A stretch of DNA of 64,000 nucleotides, taken from Sphingomonas lenta. GTDB lineage: Bacteria; Pseudomonadota; Alphaproteobacteria; Sphingomonadales; Sphingomonadaceae. Shown here in pieces: positions 55,114-63,525 of the stretch (position 1 is the first letter of the stretch; the number at the start of each line of letters is the position of its first letter). Location of the stretch: positions 1-64,000 of the forward strand of contig NZ_NSLI01000001.1 of NCBI RefSeq assembly GCF_002288825.1, given 5' to 3'. The position numbers and the translations under genes are program-made. A model generated the notes under the pieces. It saw only the letters and a program-made list of their open reading frames with translations, was not told the DNA's origin and ran no database searches.

Positions 55114-55929
55114 GTGCCCGAACTCCCCGAAGTCGAAATCACCGTGCGCGGGCTCGCGCCGGTTTTGGAAGGCCAGCGCCTTGCGAGCGTGGTGATGCGC
55201 CGCGCCGACCTGCGCTACCCGTTCCCCGCCGACCTGGGCCAGCGGCTCACCGGCGCGACCGTCACGGGGCTCGGCCGGCGCGCGAAGTATGGGCTGATCC
55301 ACACCGACCGCGAGGACACGCTCGTCTTCCACCTCGGCATGTCGGGCCGCTGGCGCGTCGATCCGAGCGAGGCGGACAAGCACGACCACCTGCTGATCGA
55401 GACCGGAGCGGGCCGCGTCGCCGCGCTCAACGACCCGCGGCGGTTCGGCTTCGTCGACCTGGTCCGCACCGACGCGCTGGCGGCGTACCCGCCTTTCGCC
55501 GCCATAGGGCCGGAGCCGCTGGGCGAGGCTCTGTCGGCCCGCCATCTATACGATGCGTTCGACGGGCGGAGCGCGCCGGTGAAGGCGCTGCTGCTCGACC
55601 AGCGGGTCGTGGCGGGGCTGGGCAACATCTATGTCTGCGAAGCGCTGCACATGGCGCGCATCGCGCCGAACCGGGCGGGCGGGCGTATCGCGCTGCCCAG
55701 GCTGGAGCGGCTGGTGGACGCGATCCGCGACGTGCTCGCCGCCGCCATCGCCGCGGGCGGGTCGACGATCCGCGACTACGCCCAGCCCGACGGCGAGCTC
55801 GGCTATTTCGCAAAGCAGTGGCGCGTGTACGGCCGGGAGGGCCAGCCTTGCGGCTGCGGCGCGACAGTGAAGCGGCGGGCAGAGGGCGGGCGCTCCACCT
55901 TCTGGTGCCCGGTCTGCCAGCGCGGTTGA
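55114..55929 (+). CDS. mutM: formamidopyrimidine-DNA glycosylase
   Basis: 271 residues from a GTG start. It excises 8-oxoguanine and other oxidised purines with Schiff-base chemistry at P2 (mature N-terminus PELPEVEI with E3 and E6). Conserved K at GRRAKYGL, HLGMSGRW, NDPRRFGFVDL and the helix-two-turn-helix GLGNIYVCEALHMARIAP. The C-terminal zinc finger reads CGCG then CPVC: the first pair is CxC, not the usual CxxC, with a CPVC second pair intact. Length is standard. Confidence 0.95.
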   Translation: MPELPEVEITVRGLAPVLEGQRLASVVMRRADLRYPFPADLGQRLTGATVTGLGRRAKYGLIHTDREDTLVFHLGMSGRWRVDPSEADKHDHLLIETGAGRVAALNDPRRFGFVDLVRTDALAAYPPFAAIGPEPLGEALSARHLYDAFDGRSAPVKALLLDQRVVAGLGNIYVCEALHMARIAPNRAGGRIALPRLERLVDAIRDVLAAAIAAGGSTIRDYAQPDGELGYFAKQWRVYGREGQPCGCGATVKRRAEGGRSTFWCPVCQRG

Positions 55930-55954
55930 CGATTCGGAGCCGGAAAGCTAAGGC
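55926..55954 (+). promoter_or_regulatory. candidate rpsT promoter
   Basis: TTGACG (55926-55931), 17-bp spacer, TAAGGC (55949-55954). The -35 is close to consensus; the -10 is weak, as often in GC-rich alphaproteobacteria. It overlaps the end of mutM and precedes a leader hairpin and rpsT. Identification is by pattern only. Confidence 0.4.
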
Positions 55955-55965
55955 CCGCCCACTTC

Positions 55966-55996
55966 GAGAGCGCGAGAAGGCCTCTTCCGCGCTCTC
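55966..55996 (+). promoter_or_regulatory. stable hairpin in the rpsT leader (mutM terminator or attenuator)
   Basis: GAGAGCGCG (55966-55974) pairs with CGCGCTCTC (55988-55996), and inner GAAG/CTTC extend the stem with one bulge; TTTC follows. It lies 30 bp before the rpsT start. It may end mutM transcripts or regulate S20 synthesis, which is known to be autogenously controlled in E. coli. Confidence 0.55.
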
Positions 55997-56026
55997 TTTC
56001 CGTTTCAGAGAGACTAGAGGACGTAC

Positions 56027-56290
56027 ATGGCGAACACGCCGCAGGCCAAGAAGCGCATCCGCCGCAACGACCGTCGCGCCGAGATCAACGGCAATCGCAT
56101 CGGCCGCATCCGCACTTTCGTGAAGAAGGTCGAGGCCGCGCTGGCGTCGGGCGACAAGGCCGCCGCCACCGCCGCGCTCGCCGCCGTGCAGCCGGAGCTG
56201 CAGCGCGGCGTCGCCAAGGGCGTGCTTCACAGGAACACCGCCAGCCGCAAGTTCTCGCGCCTGACCAAGCGCCTGTCCGCGCTGGCCTGA
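56027..56290 (+). CDS. rpsT: 30S ribosomal protein S20
   Basis: 87 residues: [20 protein letters not shown], then a long helical basic protein ending [19 protein letters not shown], all characteristic of S20. It binds 16S rRNA in the small subunit. Ribosome site AGAGG precedes ATG 56027. It is followed by an intrinsic terminator and then dnaA, a pairing common in alphaproteobacteria. Confidence 0.98.
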   Translation: MANTPQAKKRIRRNDRRAEINGNRIGRIRTFVKKVEAALASGDKAAATAALAAVQPELQRGVAKGVLHRNTASRKFSRLTKRLSALA

Positions 56291-56313
56291 AACGGCCCGC
56301 CGTTAACCATCGG

Positions 56314-56346
56314 AAGGCCCGTCGGAGCTGGCTCCGGCGGGCCTTT
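56314..56346 (+). terminator. rho-independent terminator of rpsT
   Basis: AAGGCCCGTCGGAGC (56314-56328) pairs with GCTCCGGCGGGCCTT (56331-56345), one mismatch, loop TG, followed by TTCG with a short T run (CCTTTT). It is 23 nt past the rpsT stop. Confidence 0.85.
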
Positions 56347-56732
56347 TCGCGTCTCCGGAACAGGTCGGAAACGCTTCGGCAAAGCGCTGAATTCGGGCGA
56401 TTCGTCGCAGGTCGAATCAGCCGACTCGCGTGAGTCGGGCGGCTCGGGCGTGAGTTAATCCTAGCGTTCTCAATGGCTTGTCATTTTTTTCGACGCATTT
56501 CTGCGGCAAACAGCAAGTCAATCCGGTTTATTTCAGTTTAGGGTCGGAGCGGCGACTTGATCGCCTCGTTGATGGGCGCATAACTGACCGAACCAGCGCC
56601 GGTGATCACCGTGCGCGGACTGACCAGCAGCGGTTACTTTGACGTCGAGTCGGCCTGACTCGGCGGTGGGGAAGACTTTGCCGATCTGAATTGCCGGCCC
56701 GGCGCGATCGACGCGTCCGGCCGGGAGGAGAG
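56347..56732 (+). promoter_or_regulatory. dnaA upstream region with clustered GANTC sites
   Basis: No gene is seen in this 386-bp stretch. It holds GANTC at 56414, 56423 and 56432 (exactly 9 bp apart) and again at 56647 and 56657. Palindromes include CCGACTC-N4-GAGTCGG (56421-56438) and CGAGTC-N5-GACTCG (56646-56662). An AT-richer patch lies at about 56455-56545. GANTC is the CcrM methylation site of alphaproteobacteria, which controls dnaA in Caulobacter. No DnaA box consensus (TTATNCACA) is seen, so this is not supported as oriC. Confidence 0.6.
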
Positions 56733-58133
56733 ATGCGCGTGAACCAGGGGCGGATGATGACGCGGGAGAGCGAGCAGGCCAGGGCCTGGACCCGGGTGCG
56801 TGCCTCCTTGCGCGAGTCGGCCGGCCAGCGCCTGTTCGAGCAGTGGCTGAAGCCGATGGATCTCGTGGACGGCGGCGACGCGGACACGGTGCGCCTGACG
56901 CTGCCGACGCCGTTCGCGACCAATTGGGTCCGCAACCACTATGCCGACCGCCTGCTGCTGGAGTTCCGCCAGCAACTGCCGCAGGTCCGTTCGGTGTCGA
57001 TCGAGACCCGGTCCGCCAATGCGGCCGTGTCCGTGCTGGCGGTCGAGCCCGCGCCGGCGGCGCAGTCGCCCCAGCCGGTCGCGCCGAGCCCGGAGCCCCG
57101 AGTCGCCGCTGAACGCCCCACGCTCGACCCGCGCTTCACCTTCGACCGCTACGTCGTCGACAATTCGAACATGGTGGCGTTCAACGCCGCCCGCGCGCTC
57201 GCCGAGCCGGGGAGCCCACGCTTCAGCCCCTTGTTCCTCCACTCGGGCACGGGGCTGGGCAAGACGCACCTGATGCACGCAATCGGGCACGAGTATCTGC
57301 GCCACAGCCCCGACGCGGTGGTGCTTTGCATGTCCGCCGAGCGCTTCATGTTCGACTTCGTGTCGGCGATGCGCGCGCGGGACACCTACGCGTTCAAATC
57401 GCGGCTGCGGGGTGCCGACCTGCTGCTGATCGACGACCTCCAGTTCATTGCGGGCAAGGACGCGACGCAGGAGGAGTTCTTCCACACCGTCAACGAGATC
57501 ATGGCGGCGGGCAAGCGCCTCGTCATCTCGGCCGACCGCTGCCCCCAGGCGCTGGACGGCGTCGAGGCGCGGCTGGTGAGCCGGCTGGGCCTGGGCCTCG
57601 TCGCCGACATCAAGGCGCCGGAGCCGAGCTTGCGCCGCGCGGTGCTGGAGCGCCGCGTCGCCGACCTCGGCCTGCCCGTACCCCCGCAAGTGCTAGACCT
57701 GCTCGCCGACCGCATCGGTTCGTCGATCCGCGAGTTGGAAGGCGCGTTCAACCGCGTCGCCGCCTATGCCCAGCTGACGGGCGAGCGGATCGACGTCGAC
57801 TTCGCGGTGGCGACGCTGGGCGACGCGCTCCGGGGCGCGCAGCGGCGCGTCACGATCGATGAGATCCAGAAGCTCGTCTCCAAGCATTTCGACCTTAAGC
57901 CACTAGATCTAGTTTCCGCCCGCCGCGCGCGCGCGGTGGCGCGGCCGCGGCAGATCGCGATGTACCTCGCCAAGCGGCTGACCACGCGCTCGCTGCCCGA
58001 GATCGGGCGCAAGTTCGGCGGTCGCGACCACTCGACGGTGATCCACGCCGTGCGCAAGATCGAGGAACTGCGCGATCAGGACCGCGAGGTCGACGGCGCG
58101 GTGCGCGTGCTGCTGCGGCAGCTGGAGGCCTGA
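56733..58133 (+). CDS. dnaA: chromosomal replication initiator protein DnaA
   Basis: 466 residues from ATG 56733, which has a strong GGGAGGAG ribosome site; a longer TTG start at 56691 is less likely. Domain I (QRLFEQWLKPMDL), a Pro/Ala-rich domain II (about residues 105-130), AAA+ domain III with Walker A SGTGLGKTHLMHA, Walker B LLIDDLQF and SRLGLGLVADI. Domain IV helix-turn-helix: QIAMYLAKRLTTRSLPEIGR followed by KFGGRDHSTVIHAVRKI. It opens the replication origin as an ATP-bound oligomer. Convergent with trpS. Confidence 0.98.
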   Translation: MRVNQGRMMTRESEQARAWTRVRASLRESAGQRLFEQWLKPMDLVDGGDADTVRLTLPTPFATNWVRNHYADRLLLEFRQQLPQVRSVSIETRSANAAVSVLAVEPAPAAQSPQPVAPSPEPRVAAERPTLDPRFTFDRYVVDNSNMVAFNAARALAEPGSPRFSPLFLHSGTGLGKTHLMHAIGHEYLRHSPDAVVLCMSAERFMFDFVSAMRARDTYAFKSRLRGADLLLIDDLQFIAGKDATQEEFFHTVNEIMAAGKRLVISADRCPQALDGVEARLVSRLGLGLVADIKAPEPSLRRAVLERRVADLGLPVPPQVLDLLADRIGSSIRELEGAFNRVAAYAQLTGERIDVDFAVATLGDALRGAQRRVTIDEIQKLVSKHFDLKPLDLVSARRARAVARPRQIAMYLAKRLTTRSLPEIGRKFGGRDHSTVIHAVRKIEELRDQDREVDGAVRVLLRQLEA

Positions 58134-58144
58134 GCCGTGGGTGC

Positions 58145-58166
58145 GGTCCTCAGGGTTCTGAGGGCC
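58145..58166. terminator. hairpin between convergent dnaA and trpS
   Basis: GGTCCTCAG (58145-58153), loop GGTT, CTGAGGGCC (58158-58166): a 9-bp stem with one wobble pair in the 61-bp gap. No T-run, so it may be a weak bidirectional terminator. Confidence 0.45.
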
Positions 58167-58194
58167 TGGGCGGCGCTGCTGCTGCGCGCCGCAC

Positions 58195-59199
58195 TCAGAC
58201 TTGCAGGCCGACTGCCTTCTGCGCCGCCAGCAGCGTCGGCGCTGCCAGATCCCGCGCCCGCTCGGCACCCCGCGCGAGCGCCGACGCGACCGCCGCACGG
58301 TCGGCGAGCAGCGCGGCCGTCCGGTCGCGGATCGGCGCGAGCGTCGCGACCGCGAGGTCGGCGAGGGCGGGCTTGAACCGACCGAAGCCCTGGCCGGCGA
58401 ATCGGCCGAGCACCGAGTCGACCGGCTCGTCCGCTAAGGCTGCGTAGATCGTCACCAGGTTTCGCGCCTCGGGCCGCTCACCGAGCGCCTCGGCGTTGTC
58501 GGGCAGCGGGTCGGGGTCGGTGCGAGCCTTGCGGAACTTGGCGGCGATCTCGTCGTCCGAGTCGGAAAGGTTGATGCGGCTCATGTCGGACGGATCGGAC
58601 TTCGACATCTTGGCCGAACCGTCGCGCAAGCTCATGATCCGCGGGGCGGATGTGGAGACGAAGGGCTCGGGCAGCGTGAACAGCTCGACGCCGAAGTCGG
58701 TGTTGAACTTGGTGGCGATGTCGCGGGCGAGCTCGAGATGCTGCTTCTGGTCGTCGCCGACGGGGACGTGCGTCGCCTGATAGGCGAGGACGTCGGCGGC
58801 CTGGAGAACGGGATAGGTGAACAGCCCGACCGACGCGCCTTCGCGGTTCTTGCCGGCCTTGTCCTTCCACTGCGTCATGCGGTTGAGCCAGCCGATCCTG
58901 GCCGTGCCGCCCAGGATCCAGGCGAGCTCCGAATGGGCGGGCACGCGCGACTGGTTGAACAGGATCGAGCGGTCGGGGTCGATGCCGGCGGCGAGCAGCG
59001 TCGCGGCCATCTCGATCGTATTCGACGCCAGTTCGGTGGGGTCGATCGAGACGGTGAGCGCGTGGAGGTCGGCGAGGAAGAACAGGCACTCGTCGCCCGC
59101 GCCCATCCCGTCCTGCATCGCGACCCACTGCCGAATCGCGCCCAGATAATTGCCGAGGTGCAGGTTGCCGGTGGGCTGGATGCCGGAAACGACGCGCAT
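58195..59199 (-). CDS. trpS: tryptophanyl-tRNA synthetase
   Basis: 334 residues. Class I synthetase that charges tRNA-Trp: MRVVSGIQPTGNLHLGNYLG at the N-terminus (HLGN is the HIGH equivalent), SRVPAHSELAWILGGTARIG, VGDDQKQHLELARDIATKFN, and KMSKSDPSDMSRI near residue 200. Length is standard. It follows murJ on the same strand by 4 bp, so the two are probably one transcript. Confidence 0.97.
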   Translation of the reverse strand: MRVVSGIQPTGNLHLGNYLGAIRQWVAMQDGMGAGDECLFFLADLHALTVSIDPTELASNTIEMAATLLAAGIDPDRSILFNQSRVPAHSELAWILGGTARIGWLNRMTQWKDKAGKNREGASVGLFTYPVLQAADVLAYQATHVPVGDDQKQHLELARDIATKFNTDFGVELFTLPEPFVSTSAPRIMSLRDGSAKMSKSDPSDMSRINLSDSDDEIAAKFRKARTDPDPLPDNAEALGERPEARNLVTIYAALADEPVDSVLGRFAGQGFGRFKPALADLAVATLAPIRDRTAALLADRAAVASALARGAERARDLAAPTLLAAQKAVGLQV

Positions 59200-59203
59200 T
59201 CTA

Positions 59204-60778
59204 TCATCCTGTCTTGGGCGACGATCGGCGGCGCAGGAGCGCCTTGAGATCGGAGGGGCGGAAGGCCCCGGTGAGGAAGCAGGCCGCGCCGTAGATCGCG
59301 CCGCCGCCCGCGACCAGCACCGCCAGCGCGGCGATCCGTTCTAGGACGGAGCCGGTGAGGTAGGGGTTGAGCAGCCTGTCGAGCCCGTAGATCGCCGCAC
59401 CCATGAGCAGTGCGGCGACGGCGAGGCGGGGCAGGCGGCGGCTCAGCTGGCGGTCGGCGCGGAAATGGCCGCGCGCGCGCAGGGCTCGGTAAAGCAGGCC
59501 TAAGTTGACGAGCGACGCCAGCGCGGTGGCGAGCGGCGGGCCGACATGGCCGATCGTGGGAATCAACGCGAGATTCGCGAGAATGTTAATTCCGATCGAC
59601 GCCGTCGCGAACCGGACGGGGGTGCGCGTGTCCTCGCGGGCGTAGAAGCCCGGCGTCAGCACCTTCACCAATACGTAGGAGGGCAGGCCGATGGAGAAGG
59701 CGGCGAGCGCCTGGGCGCACAGCCGAGTGTCGGTCGCGGTGAACTCGCCGTGCTGGAACAGGCCGCGGACGATCGGTTCGGCCGCGACGATCAGCGCCAC
59801 CATCGCGGGCAGCGTCAGGAACAACGCGAGCTCCACGCCGCGGTTCTGCGTGTCCATCGCTTGCGCGTCTTCGCCTCGGGCGAGCTGGCGCGAGATGGTG
59901 GGGAGCAGGATGGTGCCGAGCCCGATGCCGATGAGGCCCAGCGGCAGCTGGTTCAAGCGGTCCGCATAATAGATGTAGGAGATCGCGCCGGGCGCGAGCA
60001 GCGAACCCGCGAGCGCGGTGGAGATGACGAGGTTGATCTGCGTCGCGCCCGCGCCCGCGGCGGCGGGGACGATGAGCTTGAACAGGCGGCGGACGTCGTC
60101 GTCGAGCCGCGGCGGCCTGAGGCGCAGTTTCACGCCGTTGCTGCGGCAGGCGAGCACGAGCCAGAGGAGCTGGAGCGCGCCGCCCACCGTCACCGAGATC
60201 GCCTGGACGCGTGCGGTCTCGTACGGGTCGTCGCCGTGGAAGAACCACAGGCCTGCAATCATGGCGATGTTGAGCAGGATGGGTGCGGCCGCGTTCACCC
60301 AATAGCGGTCGAGCGAGTTGAGGATGCCGCCCAGGAGCGACACGAGCGAGATCAGCGCCAGATAGGGGATAGTGATCCGCGACAGGAGCACCGCGAACTC
60401 GAACTGCTGCGGGGTCGGGTCGTTGAAGCCGCCCGACAGCAACCAGGTGATCGGCCAGGCAGCGAGAATCATGAACGCCGTCATCGCAACGAGGACGGGG
60501 AACAGCACCGCCAGCGCGCGTTCGGCGAAGATGAGGCCGGCATTGAGGTTGCCTTCCTCGCCGACCTTGCGGTTGAACATGGGAATGAACGCCGCCGAGA
60601 ACGCGCCCTCCGCGAAGAACGAGCGGAACATGTTGGGCAGGCGGAACGCGACTAGGAATGCGTCGGACGCGAAGCCCGCGCCGACGTACGTGGCCTGGAG
60701 CGAGTCGCGCACCAGCGCCAGCATCCGGCTGGCGAGCGTCAGCCCGCCGACCGACGTAAGCGAGCGGACGAGGTTCAT
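59204..60778 (-). CDS. murJ: lipid II flippase MurJ (MviN)
   Basis: 524 residues with about 14 hydrophobic segments. MurJ signatures: LTSVGGLTLASRMLALVRDS, GAGFASDAFLVAFRLPNMFR followed by SFFAEGAFSAAFIPMFNR, and FYAREDTRTPVRFATASIG. It flips lipid II for peptidoglycan synthesis at the inner membrane. It is homologous to the Wzx flippase family but distinct from the gene at 33.6-35.1 kb by these motifs. Upstream is a 173-bp gap containing a dispersed palindromic repeat. Confidence 0.97.
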   Translation of the reverse strand: MNLVRSLTSVGGLTLASRMLALVRDSLQATYVGAGFASDAFLVAFRLPNMFRSFFAEGAFSAAFIPMFNRKVGEEGNLNAGLIFAERALAVLFPVLVAMTAFMILAAWPITWLLSGGFNDPTPQQFEFAVLLSRITIPYLALISLVSLLGGILNSLDRYWVNAAAPILLNIAMIAGLWFFHGDDPYETARVQAISVTVGGALQLLWLVLACRSNGVKLRLRPPRLDDDVRRLFKLIVPAAAGAGATQINLVISTALAGSLLAPGAISYIYYADRLNQLPLGLIGIGLGTILLPTISRQLARGEDAQAMDTQNRGVELALFLTLPAMVALIVAAEPIVRGLFQHGEFTATDTRLCAQALAAFSIGLPSYVLVKVLTPGFYAREDTRTPVRFATASIGINILANLALIPTIGHVGPPLATALASLVNLGLLYRALRARGHFRADRQLSRRLPRLAVAALLMGAAIYGLDRLLNPYLTGSVLERIAALAVLVAGGGAIYGAACFLTGAFRPSDLKALLRRRSSPKTG

Positions 60779-60820
60779 GAGTGTGCTAGCGCGAGCGTTG
60801 GTGTCCGCACCTTCCTCTTC

Positions 60821-60923
60821 GTCACCCCGGCCTCGAGCCGGCGTCCACGCGCGGTACGTCCGTTCGCGGAGGCAGTCGCGGGTAAGCGGACGCGCGTGGA
60901 TGCCGGGTCAAGCCCGGCATGAC
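60821..60923. repeat. REP-like palindromic intergenic repeat
   Basis: An imperfect palindrome of about 100 bp between secB and murJ: left arm GTCACCCCGGCCTCGAGCCG then GCGTCCACGCG, right arm CGCGTGGATGCCGGG then TCAAGCCCGGCATGAC. Each arm is itself a hairpin. Its form resembles the repeats scattered between genes of sphingomonads; only one copy is seen in this window. Confidence 0.7.
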
Positions 60924-60951
60924 GGCGAGAGGGGATGCGGTATGGTCCCAA

Positions 60952-61452
60952 TCAGGCCTGGCCGAAGCCGGTGCCGCTCTGCTGGTCCTGCTGCGCCTCG
61001 AGCTGTTGCATGTAGAGGCCGCCGAAGTCGATCGGCTCGAGCAGCAGCGGCGGAAAGCCGCCGTCGCGGATCGTGTCGGCGACGACGCGGCGCGCGAAGG
61101 GGAACATGAGGCGGGGCGCTTCGCCGAGCAGGAAGGGCTGGACGTGCTCGGCCGGCACGTTCCGCAGCCCGAACAGGCCGGCGTAGGACAGGTCGACGAT
61201 GAAGGCGGTCTGGCCCTCCGCCTCGGCGCGGACCTCGATCTTGAGCGTGACCTCGTGCACTTCGTCGCCGACCTGGGCGGCGGCGATGTTGAACTGGACG
61301 TCGATCGCGGGCTGGGCCTGGCTCTGGTAGATGGCGGGCGCGTTCGGGTTCTCGAACGACAGGTCCTTCACATATTGCGAGATCAGGCCCGCCGCGGGCG
61401 CGGTGTCCTCGCCGTTCGCGACCGGTTGCCCGCCGTTGTTCTGCTCGTCCAT
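60952..61452 (-). CDS. secB: protein-export chaperone SecB
   Basis: 166 residues. Cytosolic tetrameric chaperone that keeps exported proteins unfolded and hands them to SecA. Signatures: YVKDLSFENPNAPAIYQS, VQFNIAAAQVGDEVHEVTLK, FIVDLSYAGLFGLRNVPAEH, LLGEAPRLMFPFARRVVADT and GGFPPLLLEPIDFGGLYMQQ. A Gln-rich tail follows. Divergent from the Tim44-like gene with a 124-bp gap. Confidence 0.97.
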   Translation of the reverse strand: MDEQNNGGQPVANGEDTAPAAGLISQYVKDLSFENPNAPAIYQSQAQPAIDVQFNIAAAQVGDEVHEVTLKIEVRAEAEGQTAFIVDLSYAGLFGLRNVPAEHVQPFLLGEAPRLMFPFARRVVADTIRDGGFPPLLLEPIDFGGLYMQQLEAQQDQQSGTGFGQA

Positions 61453-61576
61453 CGTCCATTCGCCCTGTTCAGAGAAGGGGCGCGGTTAGCAGCGCAGACG
61501 GACCCTTTCAACGCTCGTGCGGGTTTGAATAGGTCGCGTCTCTTGCCTATGTGGGAGGCTGCAATCGGAGGCTCGG

Positions 61577-62221
61577 GTGTTCTACGTCATTCTCCTCGCC
61601 ATGGTCGCCGCTTTCTTGGCGCTGAGGCTCTACTCGGTGCTGGGCAAGCGCACGGGCCATGAGCAGCCGCTGCCCAAGCCCGCCGAGGAGCGTAGCCCGC
61701 CGCTGGCGATGCCGCGCGCTCTCGACGTGCAGCCCGAGCCGCGCGACGTGGGTCCCCGCCCGATCGAGGCGGGCGCGGAGGCCGGCCTGCGCCAGATCGT
61801 GGCCGCCGAGCCGGGCTTTGACGTGTCGCGCTTTTTGGAGGGTGCCAAGGCCGCGTACCGGATGACGCTGGAGGCGTTCTGGCGCGGGGACGAGGCGGAG
61901 CTGCGCGAGCTGGCGACCGACGACGTCGCGGACGCCTTCGCGGACGCGATCGCGGCGCGGCGCGAGGCGGGCGAGACGCTCGACAACCGCCTGATCTCCA
62001 TCGAGCGCGCGGCCGTGGCCGACGCGCGGGTGGCGGGCCGCGAGGCTCGCGTGTCCGTCCGCTTCGACGCGCTGATCGCCGCCGTTACGCGCGACGCGGA
62101 AGGCAAGGTCGTCGCCGGGTCGATGGACGATGCGGTCGAGACGCACGACGTGTGGACCTTCACGCGGACGCTGGGCGCGCCCGACCCGAACTGGAAGCTC
62201 GCGGACACCGACGAAGCCTGA
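61577..62221 (+). CDS. Tim44/TimA-family protein, membrane-anchored
   Basis: 214 residues, GTG start. An N-terminal membrane segment (FYVILLAMVAAFLALRLYSV), an Arg/Pro-rich linker (about 25-65), and a Tim44-like domain: FDVSRFLEGAKAAYRMTLEA followed by FWRGDEAELRELATDDVADA, then VRFDALIAAVTRDAEG and VWTFTRTLGAPDPNWKLADT. Bacterial TimA proteins are proposed to assist membrane protein insertion or transport. The stop overlaps the mltA start by 1 bp. Divergent from secB. Confidence 0.88.
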   Translation: MFYVILLAMVAAFLALRLYSVLGKRTGHEQPLPKPAEERSPPLAMPRALDVQPEPRDVGPRPIEAGAEAGLRQIVAAEPGFDVSRFLEGAKAAYRMTLEAFWRGDEAELRELATDDVADAFADAIAARREAGETLDNRLISIERAAVADARVAGREARVSVRFDALIAAVTRDAEGKVVAGSMDDAVETHDVWTFTRTLGAPDPNWKLADTDEA

Positions 62222-63525
62222 TGCGGAATGTCGCCGCGCTGACGACCGGGCTGCTGCTCGCGGCCTGTGTCGGCGGGGGTACGCCGCCTCCGTCTGCTCG
62301 TTCCGCCCCGGTCGCCGCTCCCGCGCCGCGCGCGCCTGTTACGCGTAGCGCCGGCGCGCCGGCCGTGTGGCCGCCGGCCCCCGTGGTGCGGATCACGCCC
62401 GCGACGCCGTTGCCGGCGGCTCCGGCGGTGGTGCCCGCGGGTGCGGCGACGGCCGCCGCGTCGGGTGTGCTGCCTGGGCCGCGCGTCGCGGACCTGCCGA
62501 TGACCGAGGCGCAGGCGGAAGCCGGGCGCGTCGCGTTCCTGACGAGCTGTCCCGGGCTCCAGCGCCGCACGGACGCGTCGGGCCTGGCGCGCGGGGCCGA
62601 CTGGAAGCCGGCCTGCGACGCGGCGCGCGCGGTCCAGCCGGGCGGCGCGCGCGACTTTTTCGCCCGCTATTTCGAGGCGGTGCAGGTCGGCGACGGCAAG
62701 GCGTTCGCGACCGGTTATTACGAACCGGAGATCGCGGGCTCGCGCGAGCGTCGGCCCGGCTACGACGTGCCGATCTACGCGCGGCCCGACGACCTGGTCG
62801 ACGTCGATCTCGGCCAGTTCGCCGACAATCTGAAAGGCCGCACGATCCGTGGGCGCGTGGCCGGCGCGAAGTTCGTGCCCTATTACGAGCGCACGCAGAT
62901 CGAGGAGGGCGCGCTCGACGGCAAGGCGCGCGTGCTGGCCTGGGCGGCGGACCCTGTCGAGTTCTTCTTCCTGCAGATCCAGGGTTCGGGGCGGCTCAGG
63001 CTGCCTGACGGGTCGGTGATGCGGATCGGCTACGACACGCAGAACGGGCGGGCCTACACCGGCATCGGGCAGCTGATGCGGCAGCGCGGGCTGCTCGCAC
63101 CCGGGCAGGCGTCGATGCAGGGGATCGTCGCGTGGCTGCGCGCGAACCCGGAAGCTGGGCGCGATCTGATGCGCGAGAACAAGAGCTTCGTCTTCTTCCG
63201 CGAGATCACCACGGAGCCGATCGGCGCGATGGGTTACCCGGTCACGGGTCGGGTGAGCGCGGCGGCGGACCCCAAGTTTACGCCGCTGGGCGCGCCCGTG
63301 TTCCTGTCGCTCGACCGCGCGGACGCGACGGGGCTGTGGGTAGCACAAGATACGGGCGGCGCGATCAAGGGCGCCAACCGCTACGACACCTTCTGGGGCG
63401 CAGGCGCGGAGGCCGAGGCGATCGCAGGCGGCATGTCCGGGCGGGGCACGGCGTTCCTGCTGCTGCCCGTGGGCACGCTCGCGCGGCTGGGAGGGGCCGG
63501 TGGCGGGGCGTTCGCTCAGCCCTGA
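62221..63525 (+). CDS. mltA: membrane-bound lytic murein transglycosylase A
   Basis: 434 residues. Lipoprotein: lipobox LLLAACVGG, C16. Ala/Pro-rich linker to about residue 90. Catalytic domain: FFARYFEAVQVGDGKAFATG followed by YYEPEIAGSRERR; PIYARPDDLVDVDLG; RVLAWAADPVEFFFLQIQGS; and the 3D domain DATGLWVAQDTGGAIKGANR then YDTFWGAG, with the catalytic Asp in this motif. It cleaves peptidoglycan glycan strands, forming anhydromuropeptides. Start ATG 62221 overlaps the previous stop. Confidence 0.95.
   Translation: MRNVAALTTGLLLAACVGGGTPPPSARSAPVAAPAPRAPVTRSAGAPAVWPPAPVVRITPATPLPAAPAVVPAGAATAAASGVLPGPRVADLPMTEAQAEAGRVAFLTSCPGLQRRTDASGLARGADWKPACDAARAVQPGGARDFFARYFEAVQVGDGKAFATGYYEPEIAGSRERRPGYDVPIYARPDDLVDVDLGQFADNLKGRTIRGRVAGAKFVPYYERTQIEEGALDGKARVLAWAADPVEFFFLQIQGSGRLRLPDGSVMRIGYDTQNGRAYTGIGQLMRQRGLLAPGQASMQGIVAWLRANPEAGRDLMRENKSFVFFREITTEPIGAMGYPVTGRVSAAADPKFTPLGAPVFLSLDRADATGLWVAQDTGGAIKGANRYDTFWGAGAEAEAIAGGMSGRGTAFLLLPVGTLARLGGAGGGAFAQP

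Noticed and set aside
56347..56732. Replication origin upstream of dnaA
   Set aside because: No TTATNCACA-type DnaA boxes were found by eye. In many alphaproteobacteria the origin lies elsewhere, often near hemE.
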